Of a DNA stretch of 64,000 nucleotides, positions 46,237-56,544 are shown in pieces. Within the stretch, counting starts at the first letter, position 1, and each line of letters starts with the position of its first letter. Source of the DNA: Microbulbifer sp. YPW16 (lineage in GTDB: Bacteria > Pseudomonadota > Gammaproteobacteria > Pseudomonadales > Cellvibrionaceae); contig NZ_CP089928.1 in the NCBI RefSeq assembly GCF_021290385.1, forward strand, positions 1,286,501 through 1,350,500, given 5' to 3'. The position numbers and the translations under genes were made by a program. The notes under the pieces are model-generated. The model ran no database searches, was not told the origin of the DNA, and saw only the letters and a program-made list of their open reading frames with translations.

Positions 46237-48828
46237 TCACTCGGCCACCGCGCGGGCTTCGCCTTCCCCTTCAGTCACCACTGCGGGCTTTCCCCGCGCC
46301 TCCGGGGCCGTCAGCGGCCTGATCAGCAGCAGCAACAGCGGCAGCAGGGTCAGGGAACCCAGCAGCGCTGCCGACATAGCCAGGGCGGTCAGCAGGCCAA
46401 AGTAGATCGACGGCACGAACTTTGACAGTGCCAGGATCGAGAAGCCGGCAATAATGGTAACCGCGGTGTAGAACATGGCCCGGCCGATGGTCGCATGGCT
46501 GCGGTGCATGGTCGCTACATAATCGCCGTCTTTGGCAAACTCTGCGCGGAACCGGTACAGGTAGTGGATCGCATGGTCCACACCGATCCCCACGGTAATC
46601 GCCGCGATGGTGATGGTCATCATATCCAGCGGGATCCCCGCCAGGCCCATCCCGCCGAGCACCACGGTGGCCGCCAGCATATTGGGAATCAATGCGATGA
46701 TCGCCAGCCACAGCGAGCGGAACAGTACCAGGAACATCAGCAGAATACCGATAAACACAGCACCCAGGGTGAGGATCTGCGACTTGAACAGGCTCTGCAG
46801 CATGTTGTTGTAGAGCACCAGCAGGCCGGTCTGGCGGATATTCTCGGGTGCGATGCCCAGGTCGTTGTGCGCGTAATCGTAGATACGCTGGATCAGCTCA
46901 TCGCGGCGCAGGTTCGGGTCTGTCTCCATGACCCGCAGGGTGATCCGTGCCTGGTTGTGCTCCAGGGACAGGTACGGCTCAACCAGTACATCGGTGATTT
47001 CCTGCGGCAGGCTGGTACGGGCCACGGCCAGCTCAAAATCGTTCAGCGGGCCGTTATTCAGGTCGCGCGCCACCTTGTACAGGGTCGCCAGCGACTGCAC
47101 CTTGCCGATTTCCGGCTGTTTCTCCAGGTAGTCGTGCAGCTTCTCGATCTTGTTGAGGCCGGCCACGGTAAACCAGTAGCTGTCCTGCACGCCCTGCCCC
47201 TCTGATGCAAAGGGGTCCTCCTCCACCGCGAAAGGATCCTCGGCCTCGCCATACTCATCACCGCCTTCCGCAGCGAAGGGATCCTCCTCTCCCTCGAAGG
47301 CAGGCTCTTCCTGCTCCGGCTTGTCGAGGATGATGTCCAGCGTCACCGTACCGCCCAGGCGGCGATCGATCACCAGCATGCCCTGGTAGATCTCGGTGGA
47401 GCTGTCGAAATAATCGATAAAGCGGTTTTCCACTCGCAGCTGGGTGGCCCCGGCCACGCTGATTACCGCGGCGACGGCGGCAGCGCCCAGTACGATCCCG
47501 CGGCGGCGCTCGGCAAAGCGCGAGAACAACAGGGTGAATGCGTGGGAGTTGTCCTGGCTGACCCCGTCACTGCGCTTGGGCAGCAGTACCAGCGCCGCGG
47601 GGATAACCAGGAATGACATAACCAGCGCCAGTGAGACACCAATCACCATCATCCAGCCGAAATCGATCACAGGGCGGATACCACTGACAACCAGCGATGC
47701 GAATGCGACGATGGTGGTAAGGGCTGTGTACAGGCAGGGCTTGGCCATAAAGCGCACCGCCGCCAGCGCCAGGTCCTCCCGGGTCCAGTCCGGGTTCTGT
47801 GCGATGAATTCCCGGTAGCGCACCGACAGGTGGATGGTGATGGCCAGGGTGATGATCAGCAACAGCGCCACAAAGTTGGCGGAGATCACCGTCAGGCGCC
47901 AGTCCAGCCAGCTCAGCAGGCCCAGCATGGTCACCGCAGTGACGATACAGGTGGCCAGGGGCAGCAGCACCCAGCGCACCTGGCGGAAAATGATCAGCAG
48001 GGTCACGATGATGAACAGCAGGATGCCCACCCCGAACACCACCAGGTCGCTCTTGATAAACGCAATCATGTCGGCGGTGATCATGGACACACCGCCCAGG
48101 AACAGCTCTGCATCAGCCCGGTAACCGTCGAGGATCCCGCGCACTTCCGCCACGCGCTCACGGGACTCGAGGTCCATCCGGGTGCGGTGCTCCAGGTAAG
48201 TCTGGCTGACCTCTTCCAGGCGCGCCGCCTCCGCTTCAGTCAGGCCCTCCTCATTGCGCTTGCGGCGCAGGGCATCCCGCTCGCGCACCAGCTCGATACC
48301 GCGCTGGTCCAACTCCAGGTTTACCAGCAGCGCCGTGGTCTGGCCGTCGGGACTCAGGATCAGGTCGCGGTAAATAGGGCTAGACAGGAACTCCTTGCGC
48401 GCCTTGTCCTTGTCGGTACCCGGCGTGGACAGGGTGCGGATACCATCGGAGATTTCCGAGATGGCGGGCTTGGGGCTGTACAGCAGCGGCACGTCCAGGA
48501 TCGTCTGTACGCTCTCGACACCGTCCACCTGCACCAGCTCGTCCCGCAGGTTGCCCAGGGTGGCCAGGGACTCGTCCTGAAACAGGTCGCCGTGGCGATA
48601 CTTGTAGGTAACAACCAGGAAATCGCCGGTAGCGTAGCGCTTGGCGATCTTGCGGTAGTAATCCAGCGCGTCGTCGGTTTCCAGCGTCAGCGAGTCCGCC
48701 GAGGCATCGATCTTGAAGCGCGGCAGGCCGGCGGCCGCGACCAGGGTCAGCAGCACCACCACCGCGAGCACCGTCTTCGGGCGCCCGGTTACCAGCTTTT
48801 CGTAGAAGGTCTTGAAAGCAGACAGCAT
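46237..48828 (-). CDS. MMPL/RND-type exporter with acidic insertion
   Basis: An 863-residue RND-superfamily membrane protein with 12 helices: one N-terminal helix, a periplasmic loop, helices to about 430, a second loop and a final helical bundle. Features: repeated internal duplication, GIGVDHAIHYLYRFRAEFAKDGD and GRAMFYTAVTIIAGFSIL in the second half, as in MMPL and patched-like exporters of lipids or hydrophobic compounds. An acidic low-complexity segment (about residues 510-548) in the second loop contains EDPFA three times. No membrane-fusion gene is adjacent. Cargo unknown. Confidence 0.87.
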   Translation of the reverse strand: MLSAFKTFYEKLVTGRPKTVLAVVVLLTLVAAAGLPRFKIDASADSLTLETDDALDYYRKIAKRYATGDFLVVTYKYRHGDLFQDESLATLGNLRDELVQVDGVESVQTILDVPLLYSPKPAISEISDGIRTLSTPGTDKDKARKEFLSSPIYRDLILSPDGQTTALLVNLELDQRGIELVRERDALRRKRNEEGLTEAEAARLEEVSQTYLEHRTRMDLESRERVAEVRGILDGYRADAELFLGGVSMITADMIAFIKSDLVVFGVGILLFIIVTLLIIFRQVRWVLLPLATCIVTAVTMLGLLSWLDWRLTVISANFVALLLIITLAITIHLSVRYREFIAQNPDWTREDLALAAVRFMAKPCLYTALTTIVAFASLVVSGIRPVIDFGWMMVIGVSLALVMSFLVIPAALVLLPKRSDGVSQDNSHAFTLLFSRFAERRRGIVLGAAAVAAVISVAGATQLRVENRFIDYFDSSTEIYQGMLVIDRRLGGTVTLDIILDKPEQEEPAFEGEEDPFAAEGGDEYGEAEDPFAVEEDPFASEGQGVQDSYWFTVAGLNKIEKLHDYLEKQPEIGKVQSLATLYKVARDLNNGPLNDFELAVARTSLPQEITDVLVEPYLSLEHNQARITLRVMETDPNLRRDELIQRIYDYAHNDLGIAPENIRQTGLLVLYNNMLQSLFKSQILTLGAVFIGILLMFLVLFRSLWLAIIALIPNMLAATVVLGGMGLAGIPLDMMTITIAAITVGIGVDHAIHYLYRFRAEFAKDGDYVATMHRSHATIGRAMFYTAVTIIAGFSILALSKFVPSIYFGLLTALAMSAALLGSLTLLPLLLLLIRPLTAPEARGKPAVVTEGEGEARAVAE

Positions 48829-48935
48829 AAATTTTCGCTATGTAATCGTAATAACAGGTTCACGCGCGCCGCCAGGCGGCCGTGAACTGCCGGCCACGGG
48901 GATACCCGCGGTGACGGCACCGGGCCCGGGAACGC

Positions 48936-49208
48936 TCATCGGTCCACGTGCCCCAGGTCTCGGTCCGGGAATAACAGATCCCGGACCCGCCGTTTGAGTT
49001 CCTTGGGCGAGGGAAATCCCCCGTCCCGCACGCGCTCCCAGATGGGCTGCCCGTCCACGGAAATCTCGAACACTCCCCCGCTGCCCGGCTGCAGGGCCAC
49101 CTGCTGCAGGTCGTCGGAAAAGGTATATAACAGCTCCTGCGCCATCCAGGTGGCGCGCAGCATCCAGTTGCACTGGACACAGTAATGAATGGTCACCGTG
49201 GGCTTCAC
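48936..49208 (-). CDS. SelW/Rdx-family thioredoxin-like protein
   Basis: A 90-residue SelT/SelW/SelH family protein. The redox motif is CVQC ([12 protein letters not shown]), the cysteine form of the CxxU motif of selenoprotein W, in a thioredoxin-like fold. [16 protein letters not shown] and the conserved end [15 protein letters not shown] support the family. It overlaps the ubiX stop by four bases, so the two are translationally linked. Redox partner unknown. Confidence 0.88.
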   Translation of the reverse strand: MKPTVTIHYCVQCNWMLRATWMAQELLYTFSDDLQQVALQPGSGGVFEISVDGQPIWERVRDGGFPSPKELKRRVRDLLFPDRDLGHVDR

Positions 49209-49849
49209 CGGCCACGCCCTTCGCCGGCGGGCTCGCCCCAGCGCGGCAGCAGGGCCTGCTCCACGCCAAGCTGGTCGAGCAGGCGCGCGACGATAAAGTC
49301 CACCAGGTCTTCCACCGTCTGCGGGCGCTGGTAAAAGCCAGGGCTGGCGGGCAACACGGTGGCACCCATGCGCGTCAGCTTGAGCATATTCTCCAGGTGA
49401 ATCTCCGAATACGGCGCCTCACGGGGTACCAGGATCAGCTGGCGACGCTCCTTGAGCGCCACATCTGCCGCGCGCTCGACCAGGTTGTTGGAGGCCCCGC
49501 AGGCGATTGCCGACAGGGTGCCGCCGCTGGCCGGGCAGATCACCATACTGGCCGGGGCACCGGTGCCGGAGGCCACCGGCGAGAACCAGTCCCGCTTGCC
49601 GAACAGCTGCAGCTGGCCCTCGCGGGCACCGAAGCGCGCCGCCAGGAAGGCCTCCACTTCGGCATCGCCGCCCTCGGGCAACCGGCAGTCGGTCTCGGTA
49701 TCAATCACCACCCGCGCAGCGTCGGACAGCAGCAGCCAGACGCGACAGTCCGCCGCCAGCAGGCACTGCATCAGCCGCAGGCCATACTGGGCCCCGGAGG
49801 CACCGGTAATCGCAAGGGTGACGGTTTTGCTGAACGGGTTCTGGGACAA
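49205..49849 (-). CDS. ubiX: flavin prenyltransferase UbiX
   Basis: A 214-residue enzyme making prenylated FMN, the cofactor of UbiD decarboxylases in ubiquinone synthesis. [79 protein letters not shown] are diagnostic. The start is called as TTG at 49849 because GAGGGA lies about 9 bases upstream and no ATG fits; frames extending to 49948 overlap mpl. ubiD is not in the window. Confidence 0.93.
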   Translation of the reverse strand: MSQNPFSKTVTLAITGASGAQYGLRLMQCLLAADCRVWLLLSDAARVVIDTETDCRLPEGGDAEVEAFLAARFGAREGQLQLFGKRDWFSPVASGTGAPASMVICPASGGTLSAIACGASNNLVERAADVALKERRQLILVPREAPYSEIHLENMLKLTRMGATVLPASPGFYQRPQTVEDLVDFIVARLLDQLGVEQALLPRWGEPAGEGRGR

Positions 49850-49874
49850 ATCGGTTTCCCTCAGGAACGGTGCG

Positions 49875-51266
49875 TCACGACGGTGCGCCGCCGTACTTCT
49901 GCTCCAGCGTATCGAGCAGCCGCTGGTGAATACCGCCGAAGCCGCCATTACTCATGATCACAATGTGACTACCCGGTTCGGCCAGGTTTACGGCGGATTC
50001 TACCCCAGCCTCTATATTGTCGAAAATCTTTGCCGGCACAGGGGAGTGGTGAACCACATCACCCAATGACCAATCCATGCCCTCCGGTTCATACCAGAGC
50101 ACCAGGTCGGCGCCGGCACAGGCCTTCGCCAGCCTGCCCTGGTGGATTCCCATACGCATGGTATTGGAGCGCGGTTCAATCAGGGCAATGATGCGGTCAC
50201 TGCCCACTTTGGCGCGCAGGCCATTGAGGGTGGTTTCAATAGCGCTGGGGTGGTGGGCGAAATCGTCGTACACACTGATATTGCCGACGCGACCCAGGCA
50301 CTCCATGCGCCGCTTGACTCCCTCGAACTGCTGCAGCGCCTCGGCCGCCACCGCCGGGTCCACGCCCACATGGCGCGCCGCTGCCATGGCCGCCAGGCCA
50401 TTGCGGACATTGTGCAGGCCGGTAAAGGGCCACTCCACGCGCGCCACTTCAGCCCCGCGGAACTGCACCGCAAAGGCGGTACCGTCGGCAGAGATATTCA
50501 CGGCACACCAGTCTCCCAGCCGCACACCGTCCTCGCCCTCGCAGGTGAAGCGCTGCACCTCGGTCCAGCAGCCCTGCTCCAGTACCTGCTCGACGGACTC
50601 ATCGGGCGCAGACACGATCAGGCCATTGCCGGGCACGGTGCGCACAAGGTGGTGGAACTGGCGCTGGATATCCTTCAGGTCATTGAAGATATCCGCATGG
50701 TCGAACTCCAGGTTATTGATCACCAGCGTACGCGGGCGGTAGTGCACGAACTTGGAGCGTTTGTCGAAGAAGGCGGTATCGTACTCGTCCGCCTCCACCA
50801 CAAAGAACGGGGTTTCCCCCAGTCGTGCGGAAACGCCGAAGTTGCGCGGCACCCCGCCGATCAGGAACCCGGGCTTCATATCCGCGCTCTCGAGGATCCA
50901 TGCCAGCATGCTCGCGGTGGTGGTCTTGCCGTGGGTACCGGATACCGCCAGCACCCAGCGACCGCCCAGGAAGTGGTCACACAGCCACTGGGCGCCGGAG
51001 GTATAGGGCAGCCCGCGATCCAGAACCGCCTCCACCGCCGGGTTACCCCGGGACAGCGCATTGCCGATGATCACCAGGTCCGGCGCCGGCTCCAGCTGGG
51101 CCGGGTCATAGCCCTCGGTCAGGTGTATCCCCGCCTGCTCCAGCTGGGTGCTCATGGGTGGGTAAACGTTGGCATCGCTGCCGGTCACTTTGTGCCCCTC
51201 GGCCACCGCCAGCTGGGCCAGGCTGCCCATGAAGGTGCCGCAGATACCTAATATATGAATATGCAT
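49875..51266 (-). CDS. mpl: UDP-MurNAc:tripeptide ligase Mpl
   Basis: A 463-residue Mur ligase that attaches the recycled tripeptide (L-Ala-gamma-D-Glu-meso-DAP) to UDP-MurNAc. [17 protein letters not shown] at the N-terminus, the P-loop [33 protein letters not shown] and [10 protein letters not shown] are typical. It is upstream of ubiX on the same strand with a gap of about 25 bases; divergent from pfp. Confidence 0.95.
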   Translation of the reverse strand: MHIHILGICGTFMGSLAQLAVAEGHKVTGSDANVYPPMSTQLEQAGIHLTEGYDPAQLEPAPDLVIIGNALSRGNPAVEAVLDRGLPYTSGAQWLCDHFLGGRWVLAVSGTHGKTTTASMLAWILESADMKPGFLIGGVPRNFGVSARLGETPFFVVEADEYDTAFFDKRSKFVHYRPRTLVINNLEFDHADIFNDLKDIQRQFHHLVRTVPGNGLIVSAPDESVEQVLEQGCWTEVQRFTCEGEDGVRLGDWCAVNISADGTAFAVQFRGAEVARVEWPFTGLHNVRNGLAAMAAARHVGVDPAVAAEALQQFEGVKRRMECLGRVGNISVYDDFAHHPSAIETTLNGLRAKVGSDRIIALIEPRSNTMRMGIHQGRLAKACAGADLVLWYEPEGMDWSLGDVVHHSPVPAKIFDNIEAGVESAVNLAEPGSHIVIMSNGGFGGIHQRLLDTLEQKYGGAPS

Positions 51267-51427
51267 ACCGTAAAAGATTGCTCTTGCTGGTCGCGAAGGC
51301 GGGCAAGCTTACCACGCCGCCGGGCAACCGTGATTGTCAAATCCCGCCGTTTCCTGTGCAAATGCAACGGCATTCCAGTAAACTCCGCCCCCAAATTTGC
51401 CCGTCTCAGCCCCCCTGTAGGATGACT

Positions 51428-52690
51428 ATGCCCAAGAAGAACGCTTTTTACGCACAATCTGGCGGCGTGACCGCCGTGATCAACGCCTCGGCCTGCGGTG
51501 TCATCGAGGCCGCCCGCGAACACAGCGACCAGATCGGCAACGTTTATGCGGGCCTGAACGGTATTGTAGGCGCCCTGCGTGAGGAGCTGATCGACGTAAG
51601 CCAGGAGAGCGTTGAAACCATCGCTGCCCTGCGCCACACCCCTTCCGGCGCCTTCGGTTCCTGCCGCTACAAGCTGAAGAGCCTGGAGAAGAACCGGGCC
51701 GAGTACGAGCGCCTGATCGAGGTCTTCAAGGCCCACGATATCGGTTACTTTTTCTACAACGGCGGCGGTGACTCCGCAGACACTTGCCTCAAGGTCTCCC
51801 AGTTGTCCGAGAAGATGGGTTACCCCATCCAGGCAATCCATATTCCCAAGACCGTCGACAACGACCTGCCGCACACCGACAACTGCCCGGGCTTCGGCTC
51901 CGTCGCCAAGTACGTGGCCGTATCCACCCGGGAGGCGGCGCTGGACGTGGCCTCCATGTGTGACACCTCGACCAAGGTATTTATCCTCGAGGTAATGGGT
52001 CGCCATGCCGGCTGGATCGCCGCCGCCGGCGCCCTGGCGCAGGAGCAGGAAGGCGATGCACCGCACATCATCCTGCTGCCGGAAGTGGCCTTCGACCGGG
52101 AGAGATTCCTCGAGAAGGTGCAGAAAACCGTGGATGAAAAAGGTTACTGCGTGGTGGTGGCCTCCGAGGGCACCCAGTATGCCGACGGCACCTTCCTCGC
52201 CGACGCCGGCAGTGTGGATGCCTTCGGCCACAAGCAGCTGGGCGGTGTAGCCCCCACCCTTGCCACGATGGTGAAAGAGGAACTGGGCCTGAAATACCAC
52301 TGGGCCCTGGCCGACTACCTGCAGCGCGCCGCCCGCCACATCGCCTCCGCCACCGATGTGTCGCAGGCCTATGCCGTCGGCCACGCCGCAGTGGAGATGG
52401 CGGTAAAGGGCAAGAATGCGATCATGCCCATCATCGTCCGCGACAGCGGCCCCGAGTATGGCTGGTCCATCGGCGAGGCCCCGCTGTCGGAAGTGGCCAA
52501 CGTGGAAAAGATGATGCCGGAAGATTTTATCAGCGAAGACGGTTTCGGTATCAGCCAGGCCGGCCGCGATTACCTGCTGCCGCTGATCCAGGGTGAGGAC
52601 TACCCGCCCTACAAGAACGGCATCCCCCACTATGCACGCCTGAAGAAGAAGCTGGTGGAAAAGAAGCTGCCGGACGGCTTCGACGTTTAA
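51428..52690 (+). CDS. pfp: pyrophosphate-dependent 6-phosphofructokinase
   Basis: A 420-residue PFK of the PPi-dependent group, using pyrophosphate to phosphorylate fructose 6-phosphate reversibly. FYAQSGGVTAVINASACG opens the chain; the phosphoryl-donor loop is YNGGGDSADT, where ATP enzymes keep GGDGS; PKTVDNDLPHTDNCPGFGS and MGRHAGWIAA follow. The ATG at 51428 (AGGA 5 bases upstream) is preferred over 51422. In organisms lacking ATP-PFK this enzyme can run glycolysis and gluconeogenesis. Ends with a strong terminator. Confidence 0.92.
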   Translation: MPKKNAFYAQSGGVTAVINASACGVIEAAREHSDQIGNVYAGLNGIVGALREELIDVSQESVETIAALRHTPSGAFGSCRYKLKSLEKNRAEYERLIEVFKAHDIGYFFYNGGGDSADTCLKVSQLSEKMGYPIQAIHIPKTVDNDLPHTDNCPGFGSVAKYVAVSTREAALDVASMCDTSTKVFILEVMGRHAGWIAAAGALAQEQEGDAPHIILLPEVAFDRERFLEKVQKTVDEKGYCVVVASEGTQYADGTFLADAGSVDAFGHKQLGGVAPTLATMVKEELGLKYHWALADYLQRAARHIASATDVSQAYAVGHAAVEMAVKGKNAIMPIIVRDSGPEYGWSIGEAPLSEVANVEKMMPEDFISEDGFGISQAGRDYLLPLIQGEDYPPYKNGIPHYARLKKKLVEKKLPDGFDV

Positions 52691-52721
52691 GCGTCCTCCT
52701 GGCTGCCCTCCCGGCGAACGA

Positions 52722-52744
52722 AACCCCGCACTGCGGGGTTTTTT
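52722..52744 (+). terminator. terminator after pfp
   Basis: AACCCCGC-ACT-GCGGGGTT followed by a run of six T, 31 bases past the stop. The reverse strand also has a partial T-run, so it may serve the converging LLM gene. Confidence 0.92.
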
Positions 52745-52765
52745 CATTTTCGGGCCCCACCAGGG

Positions 52766-53761
52766 TCAGCGGACACGCCCGGCGAGGATTTCTCCCGCGA
52801 TCCGGAAGGATTCGAGCCGGGCGTCGTGATCGTACATGGCCCCGGTCACAATCAGCTCGTCGACCCGGGTCCGCTCCAGGAACCGGTCGATCCACGCGGA
52901 CACCATCTCTTCTGTGCCCACGGCTGTCTCTGCCAGCGCCTGTGCCACCTGCATCCGCTCTGCAGCGGGGGCAATCATTTCCGGATCGTCCACCGGTGGC
53001 TTCAGGGGCCCGGGATTACCCCGGCGCAGGGCAATAAACTGCTGCTCGACAGAAGTCATCAGCCTCCGCGCCTCTGGCTCGGAGTCCGCGGCGAATACAT
53101 TGATCGCCGCCGCAGCGTAGGGGGCATCGAGGTATTGCGAGGGCTGGAATTGCTCCCGATACAGGTGCAGGGCCCGGTCCAGCATCGCCGGGGCAAAGTG
53201 GGAAGCAAAGGCAAATGGCAGGCCCATGGCGGCCGCCAGCTGCGCGCTGTACAGGCTGGAGCCCAGCAACCACACCGGCACCCGCAGCCCGGCACCGGGC
53301 ACGGCCTGCACCCGCTGGCCCGGTTGTGCCGGCTCGAAATACCGCAGTAACTCCTGCACATCATCGGGAAACTGGTCGGCAGCCGTCATCGGGTCACGGC
53401 GCAGGGCGCGCATGGTGGCGCCGTCAGTGCCAGGCGCGCGCCCCAGCCCCAGGTCGACCCGGTCCGGGTAGACCGCAGCCAGGGTACCGAACTGCTCGGC
53501 GATCACCAGCGGCGCATGGTTGGGCAGCATCACGCCGCCCGCGGCCACCCGGATCCTGCGGGTGCCCGCGGCAATATAGCCCAGCGCCACCGACGTAGCG
53601 GCACTGGCAACGCCACCGAGGTTGTGGTGCTCGGCCATCCAGAAGCGCCGGTAGCCCCAGTCTTCCGCATGCTGCGCCAGGTCGAGGGAATTACGCAGCG
53701 CGCGCCCGGCATCGCTGTTTTCGGTAATGGGGGACAGGTCGAGCAGGGAATAGGCTTGCAC
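52766..53761 (-). CDS. LLM-class flavin-dependent oxidoreductase
   Basis: A 331-residue luciferase-like monooxygenase of the MsnO8/YhbW group, an FMN-linked flavoprotein. [44 protein letters not shown] is the family N-terminus (described in parts), [30 protein letters not shown] the flavin/phosphate region. A GTG start at 53761 follows AAGGAGC. Electron source and substrate unknown. Convergent with pfp. Confidence 0.85.
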   Translation of the reverse strand: MQAYSLLDLSPITENSDAGRALRNSLDLAQHAEDWGYRRFWMAEHHNLGGVASAATSVALGYIAAGTRRIRVAAGGVMLPNHAPLVIAEQFGTLAAVYPDRVDLGLGRAPGTDGATMRALRRDPMTAADQFPDDVQELLRYFEPAQPGQRVQAVPGAGLRVPVWLLGSSLYSAQLAAAMGLPFAFASHFAPAMLDRALHLYREQFQPSQYLDAPYAAAAINVFAADSEPEARRLMTSVEQQFIALRRGNPGPLKPPVDDPEMIAPAAERMQVAQALAETAVGTEEMVSAWIDRFLERTRVDELIVTGAMYDHDARLESFRIAGEILAGRVR

Positions 53762-54046
53762 AACAGCTCCTTTCTGCGTCTGGGGAAGGCGCCGGTCACC
53801 GGGACCGGTCTTGCTCTGGCCACCGCGCGATAACGCCCCGGCTGCCACGACGTTAGTTGGGGCCCGCCCCGACGGAAATCAAGCGCATCCACGGAATCCC
53901 GCACCCGGCCCCAGGGCAGTAACAGCGCCAGAGCTGGATGGTCAGCTGGCGCCAGCGCCCCGGTCAATGCAGGTGCCACGGCCCTGCCGGTAAGATAGGC
54001 TCACTTGGAGATTACACAACACAGAATAACGACAATGGAAACCGCC

Positions 54047-55522
54047 ATGAAAAAAGCCCTGCTGGCAGTGGCCGGCCTGTCCCTGCTGCTGGCAACCGTA
54101 CTCCTGGTGCGCACCGCCAGCTACTCGGCCCCGGCACCCGTGGACACAGCGGCCGATACCCATGTCCCGGACGGACAGCAGATCGCCCGCCACCTGTCCG
54201 AGGCCATCCGTTTTCGCACCATCTCCGCGGACATGGAGTCGGCCTCCACGCGGGCGCAGTTCGCGGCATTTATCGAGTGGCTCGCGGCCACCTACCCCGC
54301 CGTCCACACCGCCATGCCACCGCAGCAGCTGGGTGTGGACACCGAGCATCCCTACACCCTGCTGTTCACCTGGCCCGGCCAGCGCGAGGACCTGGCGCCC
54401 ATCCTGCTCTCCGCCCACTACGATGTGGTACCGGTAATCCCGGGCACTGAAGACGAGTGGCAACACCCGCCCTACGACGGCATCGTGGACGAGACCCATA
54501 TCTGGGGCCGGGGCACCCTCGATGACAAGGGGGCGGCCATCGCACTGATGGAGGCCACTACCGCACTGCTGGAACAGGGCTTCCAGCCACAGCGCACCAT
54601 CTATATCAGCCTCACCAGCGACGAGGAGATCGGCGGCGATCACGGCACGGCCGCCGTGGTGCAGAAACTGCAGGATGACGGCGTACAGCTGGCCTGGAGC
54701 CTGGACGAGGGCTCATTCCTGCTGGACGGCTTTATTCCCGGCGTGGACCAGCCGGTGGCCAGCATCAATATCGCGGAGAAGGGTTACCTGACCGTGGACC
54801 TGGTGGCCCGCGGCCGCGGCGGCCACTCCTCCATGCCGCCGCGGGAAACCGCAGTGGATACCCTGGCAGCGGCGCTGGTGCGGTTGAAACAGCAACCGCT
54901 GCCCGGCGGCCTCGAGGGCGTGGGCGCCGGCATGTTCGATGCGGTGGCCCCGCATATGCCGTTTGGCAAACGCATGCTGTTCGCCAACCGCTGGCTGTTC
55001 GGCGGCCTGATTGAATCGGTACTGGAAGACCAGCCCGGTACCGCCGCCATGCTGCGCACTACCACCGCCCCCACCATGCTGTCCGGCAGCGTCAAGGACA
55101 ATGTCCTGCCCATCGAGGCGGTGGCCACCGTCAACCTGCGCGTACATCCGCGGGACACTATCGACGGCATCGTGAGCCACCTGGAGCAGGCAATCGACGA
55201 TGAAAGGGTTGAGGTAAGGGTACGGGAAGGTCGCCCTGCCTCCCGCGTCTCCAGCAAGGATGCCGACGGCTTCCGGGCAATCGCGACCGCCAGCCGCGCG
55301 ACCTACGGCCCGCAGGTAATTGCCCCGGGCCTCACCATCGGCGGCACCGACAGCCGCCGCTACGAGGAAGTGGCGGATAACAGCTACCGGTTCAACCCCA
55401 TGGTGGTCACCAGCGAGGATACCCACGGTTTCCACGGCACCAACGAGCGCATCAGCATCGACAACATGGTCGGCGCCACAAGGTTTTACCGGCAACTGAT
55501 GGAGGAAGCTGGAAACGAGTAA
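54047..55522 (+). CDS. M20-family metallopeptidase, secreted or anchored
   Basis: A 491-residue M20 carboxypeptidase/deacetylase with an N-terminal hydrophobic signal or anchor (about 2-23). Zinc ligands appear in order: His in SAHYDVVPV, Asp in WGRGTLDDKGA, Glu pair in TSDEEIGGDHG, Asp in SLDEGSF and His in DTHGFHGTNERIS. A dimerisation domain (about 250-380) with GRGGHSSMPPRETAVDTLA is typical. The start is uncertain (ATG at 54035 or 54047, TTG at 54005); 54047 is placed directly before the signal sequence. Substrate may be a peptide. Confidence 0.85.
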   Translation: MKKALLAVAGLSLLLATVLLVRTASYSAPAPVDTAADTHVPDGQQIARHLSEAIRFRTISADMESASTRAQFAAFIEWLAATYPAVHTAMPPQQLGVDTEHPYTLLFTWPGQREDLAPILLSAHYDVVPVIPGTEDEWQHPPYDGIVDETHIWGRGTLDDKGAAIALMEATTALLEQGFQPQRTIYISLTSDEEIGGDHGTAAVVQKLQDDGVQLAWSLDEGSFLLDGFIPGVDQPVASINIAEKGYLTVDLVARGRGGHSSMPPRETAVDTLAAALVRLKQQPLPGGLEGVGAGMFDAVAPHMPFGKRMLFANRWLFGGLIESVLEDQPGTAAMLRTTTAPTMLSGSVKDNVLPIEAVATVNLRVHPRDTIDGIVSHLEQAIDDERVEVRVREGRPASRVSSKDADGFRAIATASRATYGPQVIAPGLTIGGTDSRRYEEVADNSYRFNPMVVTSEDTHGFHGTNERISIDNMVGATRFYRQLMEEAGNE

Positions 55523-55533
55523 CTCGGCTGGTG

Positions 55534-55568
55534 CCGGCTCCAGCCCTGGCAAGGCCAGCTGGAGTCGG
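55534..55568 (+). other. long hairpin after the M20 gene
   Basis: Arms CTCCAGC / GCTGGAG with flanking CCGG / CGG pairs form a GC-rich stem-loop shortly past the stop. No T-run follows, so it is a possible rather than certain terminator. Confidence 0.4.
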
Positions 55569-55678
55569 TGCCCCGGAGCAGCCCGGTTCGCTTCAGGAAT
55601 AAGCCCACGCAGTGAGAGGCTGCGGTGACAAACTCGGGACAGGAGCGGTGGCTGCTACGCCGGCAGCCACTACAGACT

Positions 55679-55870
55679 TTACTTTACTTTCAGTAAGCCG
55701 ATGGCAAAACAGATGGCACCACCGACCATGCCCACCCAGGCTTCCGCCGGCGAATCGCCGGTAAGCGCCCGTGTGACCTCGGAGCTGGCCGAATCGTAAA
55801 TGTTGTAGCCCCAAACGACTGCCGCGACACCCACGACCATCAGCACAACGCCGAGATATTTCTTCTTCAT
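55679..55870 (-). CDS. DUF3185 small membrane protein
   Basis: A 63-residue protein with two membrane helices (about 5-20 and 44-60) flanking DSASSEVTRALTGDSPAEA, the DUF3185 pattern. Start 55870 follows GGGGGG. Family function unknown. It lies at the left border of the low-GC region and may be the last chromosomal gene before the cassette area. Confidence 0.8.
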   Translation of the reverse strand: MKKKYLGVVLMVVGVAAVVWGYNIYDSASSEVTRALTGDSPAEAWVGMVGGAICFAIGLLKVK

Positions 55871-55960
55871 ACACCCCCCAATTTCAAAAACCAGACGCAT
55901 TGGCAAATGCGTTGGGACTGCTTCCGGGTAAAACTTCCAGGCCTTGTCAAGGCCGGCCAA

Positions 55961-56220
55961 ATCACAACCATAACGAAGCCCCGGAAGTTATGGACAACTA
56001 TTATGTCAGTCCGAAGTCTGACTATACAGGTGTCTGCTATTCGAGGGTAGCGTGTACCTTGTCGTAGCTACAACTTACCGCTTTCATATATCGCCTCTCA
56101 TTTTTTGCCATGCTCTACTCACCTTTTAGCTAGAGCACGCCCACACCACTTTAAAGATGCGACAGCAGACAACCTCTACTTTTTATCACCTATTCCGCTT
56201 TCTTAACTCTTCTGTGTGAG
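55961..56220. other. gene-free low-GC tail of the cassette region
   Basis: About 260 bases between DUF3185 and the first cassette gene. No coding frame of note. A short dyad GTCAG-TCCGAAGT-CTGAC (56005-56022) is the only structure seen. Confidence 0.45.
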
Positions 56221-56475
56221 CTACCCCACAACACTGCCTTTCTTATTATATTGACCATCGCGCATTGCAAAGATAGATAGCGCCGCAAGGTAAACCCAGT
56301 TCCACAACATGGAAAAACTGAGCATCACCGCCAGAAATGTACACGCGAGCCGGGCCTGCCAGGTACGCCCCCGGGTAAAGTAGAGAGCAACTGTTACCGA
56401 GACAATGATTGAAAACACCATATATGCGGTAAACAGAGACGCAGGAAACGAGAATCCATTGATTGAAACTGACAT
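56221..56475 (-). CDS. hypothetical cassette membrane protein F
   Basis: An 84-residue protein not recognised. Two or three hydrophobic helices (LFTAYMVFSIIVSVTVALYF; LACTFLAVMLSFSMLWNWVYLAALSIF) suggest an integral membrane protein. Start 56475 follows GGGAGGAAAG, a better ribosome site than other cassette genes. Low GC relative to the chromosome. It and the gene upstream may be one cassette, since no clear attC lies between them. Confidence 0.65.
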   Translation of the reverse strand: MSVSINGFSFPASLFTAYMVFSIIVSVTVALYFTRGRTWQARLACTFLAVMLSFSMLWNWVYLAALSIFAMRDGQYNKKGSVVG

Positions 56476-56513
56476 ACTTAACTTTCCTCCCTGAAAAAAT
56501 GATACATCAACAT

Positions 56514-56525
56514 GACGCATGCGTC
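56514..56525. repeat. 12-bp perfect palindrome between cassette genes
   Basis: GACGCATGCGTC lies between the E and F genes, 21 bases downstream of the E stop. Alone it is not an attC; it could be a remnant of one or a regulator site. Confidence 0.35.
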
Positions 56526-56544
56526 CGCGATCTGCGTTAACTTT

